Shown here: positions 60,104 to 64,000 of the stretch, in pieces
Position numbering within the stretch: position 1 is the stretch's first letter
Layout of the letters: each line of letters opens with the position of its first letter
Assembly: GCF_000001735.4 (NCBI RefSeq)
Contig: NC_003075.7
Span: 9,611,001-9,675,000 of the forward strand
Length of the DNA stretch: 64,000 nucleotides
Reading direction: 5' to 3'
Source: Arabidopsis thaliana
Taxonomy: Eukaryota > Streptophyta > Magnoliopsida > Brassicales > Brassicaceae
Translations under genes and position numbers: made by a program
The notes under the pieces: generated by a model
What the model saw: only the letters and a program-made list of their open reading frames with translations
Database searches by the model: none
Told to the model about the DNA's origin: nothing

Positions 60104-62329
60104 ATGGGTTGCGACTCACATGGAAATCTAAGCGACACAGAGTTCAGCAAGCCGTTGCCATCCATAGGTGTATATGTCGCTGCAGCTTCACTGATCTGTG
60201 GAGTTGCTATGTTTTCCGATCTTCTTCACGGCTTCCGGCACCGTAAGTTCTGGTTTCCTTGCAAATTCTTCTCTCTCAACGCTACCACTCTCACCTTTAT
60301 CTCTGTATGCGTCAAACTCTCATTGGATCTCAACACTTCTATGCCTAGTCGCCAAGATCAGCTTGCTAAACTCAGCAGCAGCGTCTTCGTATGCACCGTG
60401 ATGGCTAATTCCATGCCTTCTCTTGGTTACATGGTCACGCAAGATCTCCTCATGAACCTCACGGCTCTTGGGATTCTAGTCATCACCGATGTTGTTAACA
60501 TCTGTATCCAATTGGGTACAGGAGCTATATATGTGTTCCCTCAAGAACACGCTCTGGTCATTATTCTCATGCTTTTGATGTTTATGATCTTGAGTTTCTC
60601 TGCTATCACTGTCCCAGCCACAAAGCGTTTCTTGGAGCTCAAGTACAAGAAGAGATACGAGTTTGCTTTGAAGCAGTGTCCTTCGTATACAGAGAGAAGA
60701 AGAGGGGTTCCTAAGCTTAAAGAAGATCTGATGAAATTCTGGATGATGGCTCACACTTCTAGCCCTCAGTTTGTGATGGCTCGCTCTGTTACTTGCACCA
60801 CCACTGGTTTCCTCTGTTTCTTGATTGCAATCACATTGGCTGAAGCCATGGTCCGGTCTTACTTTCTTCAACCCCGGTCACTAGGGTTCTGCAATGGAGA
60901 TTCTGATTACAAATGGTCAACCACTTTGGTTCTAGTCTCCCAGACAGCTGCAGTGGCCATAGGAACCGTTGCTCCAGCGAGCAGATGGCTCAAGGCAGTG
61001 AACTTTAGGTGTCCATTTAGAAACAAGAAATCTTTGAAAGATGAGTTAAGAGTAGAGAGTTATTGGGTAGAGTGTCTCGCTGAGAAGAAAGAACGTCCCT
61101 TGAACTTTTGGATGCTCCATGGTCGCTGCAGCAGGAAGCTTGCACACGACTTAAACCGGTTGATGCTTGATATCTGCATTGCAACACAGTATGGTATAGT
61201 GCTGGCTAGCAAGTTTCTCCGTTTCATCACGGTCTATTGTTCGAGTAGAATCTTGCTATGTTGTTTTCATTTCACCTTCAAAAGTGATTCTGTTGCAAAC
61301 GCTGAGTCCTCCGGTTCAAATCCATCAACCAGACAATTCGTTCTGCATCTTGAAGGAGAGGAGGAGATGGTGGACTACATGGCACGTAGCAACCGTGTGG
61401 CCACAGACCACTTGATACAAAAGGGTCGGAAGAAACAACCTGTAAACTTGATAGAGCTCTTGGAGGCAACAACTTTCATCTCAAAAGGATTTGAAGGGAT
61501 TCGAGATTTTGACAGCGACGAGGTTTCTTCTCTGGCCTCTGGAGAGCCACCTAATAGTTGGGCCCTTCCATTGGTAACACTGACGAGTATCGCTGTCGCT
61601 CTTCCTAACATCAAGCCTTGCTCGCTCAAGAAGTTAGTGAAAGCTGTAAACGAGGCATTGGTCTATGTCAACAAGTTCGAAGAGGTCTTAGACATCGAAG
61701 GAGAGTTAGCTAACAGCAGGAAAGCTGCAGAAGTTGTTTGGTTAGGAGTTGATCTCTACCATAAATGGCTCAACGTGGATCTTCGAAAACTATCCAAGCA
61801 ACATAGCAAAACACCACAGGAAGTTCTTAAAGAGCTGGTAGATATAGCACAAAAAGAGTTTACAGAGTCATGGGAGAAAAATCGGATACTATGCATGAAG
61901 CATAAGCCCTCGCACTGGCCCATCAAGACTCAAGCAGCAAACTCAATGTACCGAATCAGCCAAACCCTTTTGATGAAGTACGAATCAAGAAACATTGAAA
62001 CAGAGGAGACTCTGTTGAAAGATGTGGAAAAGATGGTATCGGACATAGTATCAGGATGCTTTTGCAACACGGCACAAGTTATTGGAATGAAGTGTTTGGT
62101 TACAGCAGTGGAAGTGAGGGAAGCGTCGGTGAGAGAAGCGGCAATGCATTTGGGGAGAACAGAGAAGATACTTGAGATCGTAGACAGGAGATGCATGCCT
62201 GCTTTGTCTCATCACAAAGTGGCAAAGATTGATGAATGGAGAGAGTTTTATAGGACCAATAAATCCATCACTTTCACTCATCCTTCGTCCCAGTGTACGA
62301 CCCGTGAACTCATTATCAACCTAGAATAA
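60104..62329 (+). CDS. Large multi-pass plant membrane protein, function unknown
   Basis: A single exon of 741 residues begins MGCDSHGNLSDTEF; the codon just before the ATG is GTG, not a start. At least seven hydrophobic segments fall in the first 300 residues (VYVAAASLICGVAMFSDLL; LNATTLTFISVCVKL; LVIILMLLMFMILSFSAITV; GFLCFLIAITLAEAMV; LVLVSQTAAVAIGTVAP). After them comes a long soluble, helical part with no enzyme motif (for example LIELLEATTFISKGFEGIRD). It belongs to the plant-only At4g17250/ASG7-like family as I recall. The role is unknown; a plasma-membrane location is plausible but not shown. Confidence 0.88.
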   Translation: MGCDSHGNLSDTEFSKPLPSIGVYVAAASLICGVAMFSDLLHGFRHRKFWFPCKFFSLNATTLTFISVCVKLSLDLNTSMPSRQDQLAKLSSSVFVCTVMANSMPSLGYMVTQDLLMNLTALGILVITDVVNICIQLGTGAIYVFPQEHALVIILMLLMFMILSFSAITVPATKRFLELKYKKRYEFALKQCPSYTERRRGVPKLKEDLMKFWMMAHTSSPQFVMARSVTCTTTGFLCFLIAITLAEAMVRSYFLQPRSLGFCNGDSDYKWSTTLVLVSQTAAVAIGTVAPASRWLKAVNFRCPFRNKKSLKDELRVESYWVECLAEKKERPLNFWMLHGRCSRKLAHDLNRLMLDICIATQYGIVLASKFLRFITVYCSSRILLCCFHFTFKSDSVANAESSGSNPSTRQFVLHLEGEEEMVDYMARSNRVATDHLIQKGRKKQPVNLIELLEATTFISKGFEGIRDFDSDEVSSLASGEPPNSWALPLVTLTSIAVALPNIKPCSLKKLVKAVNEALVYVNKFEEVLDIEGELANSRKAAEVVWLGVDLYHKWLNVDLRKLSKQHSKTPQEVLKELVDIAQKEFTESWEKNRILCMKHKPSHWPIKTQAANSMYRISQTLLMKYESRNIETEETLLKDVEKMVSDIVSGCFCNTAQVIGMKCLVTAVEVREASVREAAMHLGRTEKILEIVDRRCMPALSHHKVAKIDEWREFYRTNKSITFTHPSSQCTTRELIINLE

Positions 62330-63056
62330 CACATTTTCTTGTCACATTTAAAGAATTAATTACGTTTTGTACATGATAAAACCTAATTAGCAAATAAAAT
62401 CCTTTCTTTGTCGGTTGATCTAACTATTAACACTTGATGCCAAGTCTAAAGAGTTTATTAGTTTTTAAAACCCAGTTTACCAATAATAAGTTTCCTTTGT
62501 CGGTTGATGCACTAGTCAAACTATCAAAGTCGTCAAGTTTGCTTTGTTGACAAGGCAAAGCTACTCTTCCAAAACATTGATCCATTCTTCTGGAAATTTG
62601 CAATAACGTCTCAAGACCAATGCAAGTAATAATTTAACCATGCCATGTTATCAACAAAAGCTGCTTCTCTGATTTCTAGAGTATTATTTTTTAACCATTA
62701 TTGAAGTTTGAAGATTTCTTATTATTGCTAAATGGTAAAACCATCTTGAGGGGAACAATTTGATAAAACTGTGTGCTGCTTCCTGTCTCCGACCAAAACA
62801 TGTTTAAAATTAGATTCGGACCAAACAAGTTGTCAATTTTTAGTACAAATCAAAGGTTCAAATGTCAATAAATAATCATTACATTTTAAAATTTCGAAAT
62901 AAAAGGACAAACATGTAAAAACCAAAAAAGTGAAGCACTGATATTTGTCATTTCTGCCTATAAAATGTACACTTCCCACTCACACGGTCACAGAAACCAA
63001 ATTCGAAGAAGAAACAGAGAATCATCAAATCAAATCCCTAAAAATTGATTTTTGAA
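62330..63056. promoter_or_regulatory. LDH upstream region
   Basis: 730 bp, AT-rich. A TATAAAA box at 62959-62965 is 92-98 bp upstream of the LDH ATG, implying a leader of about 60-70 nt. LDH is hypoxia-induced in crucifers; I saw no long match to the known hypoxia element. No other gene is present. Confidence 0.5.

Positions 63057-64000
<944 letters not shown>

Noticed and set aside
60104..60124. Possible N-myristoylation of MGCDSH in the multi-pass protein
   Set aside because: The usual Ser/Thr at position 6 is His, and the protein is anchored by its own membrane segments.

Overview
This window is nuclear plant DNA from a crucifer. Genes are split by short introns with GT-AG (rarely GC-AG) borders, intergenic DNA is AT-rich, and every confident protein is of a plant type. 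Gene content and order match, from memory and without any database search, the Arabidopsis thaliana chromosome 4 block around At4g17100 to At4g17260. A. thaliana, or a very close relative, is the best guess. I saw no transposon ORF, no viral gene, no CRISPR array, and no tRNA or rRNA gene that I could support.

Layout. 1-1513 (-): 5' part of an EndoU-type endoribonuclease gene, running off the left edge. 2617-25618 (-): a giant VPS13-family bulk lipid transfer gene with dozens of exons. 27618-30648 (+): an alpha/beta-hydrolase. 30980-32541 and 33908-35220 (both -): two tandem RAB2/RABB1 GTPase genes, separated by a decayed copy of the hydrolase 3' end. 35541-37045 (+): GPI-anchored beta-1,3-glucanase-like GH17 protein with an X8 domain. 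37743-39865 (-): farnesyl diphosphate synthase. 40108-41253 (+): single-exon F-box/FBA protein, sharing a 242-bp promoter with the synthase. 41585-43257 (-): WEB-family coiled-coil protein. 44884-45425 (+): small secreted Ole e 1-like protein. 46008-48405 (-): MAP70-5 microtubule protein. 50218-51807 (-): SCL13 GRAS regulator with an intron-bearing leader. 55799-57292 (-): unnamed basic coiled-coil protein. 58383-58883 (+): small membrane-anchored RING-H2 protein. 60104-62329 (+): large multi-pass membrane protein. 63057 to the right edge (+): L-lactate dehydrogenase, truncated by the window.

The genes do not form a pathway or operon. They are ordinary neighbours, with divergent promoters (VPS13/hydrolase, RABB1c/GH17, FPS2/F-box) and convergent 3' ends (GH17/FPS2, F-box/WEB, Ole e 1/MAP70-5).

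The most interesting structures are: (1) a head-to-tail duplication of [hydrolase tail + RABB1 + upstream segment], readable at both ends and at the junction; (2) a 5-bp tandem duplication that puts EndoU exon 1 out of frame, while retention of the first intron happens to restore the frame; (3) two GC-AG introns; (4) a spliced upstream ORF in the SCL13 leader; (5) a CGCG-box cluster in the 3-kb gene-poor stretch upstream of SCL13. I found no convincing previously undescribed biological system.
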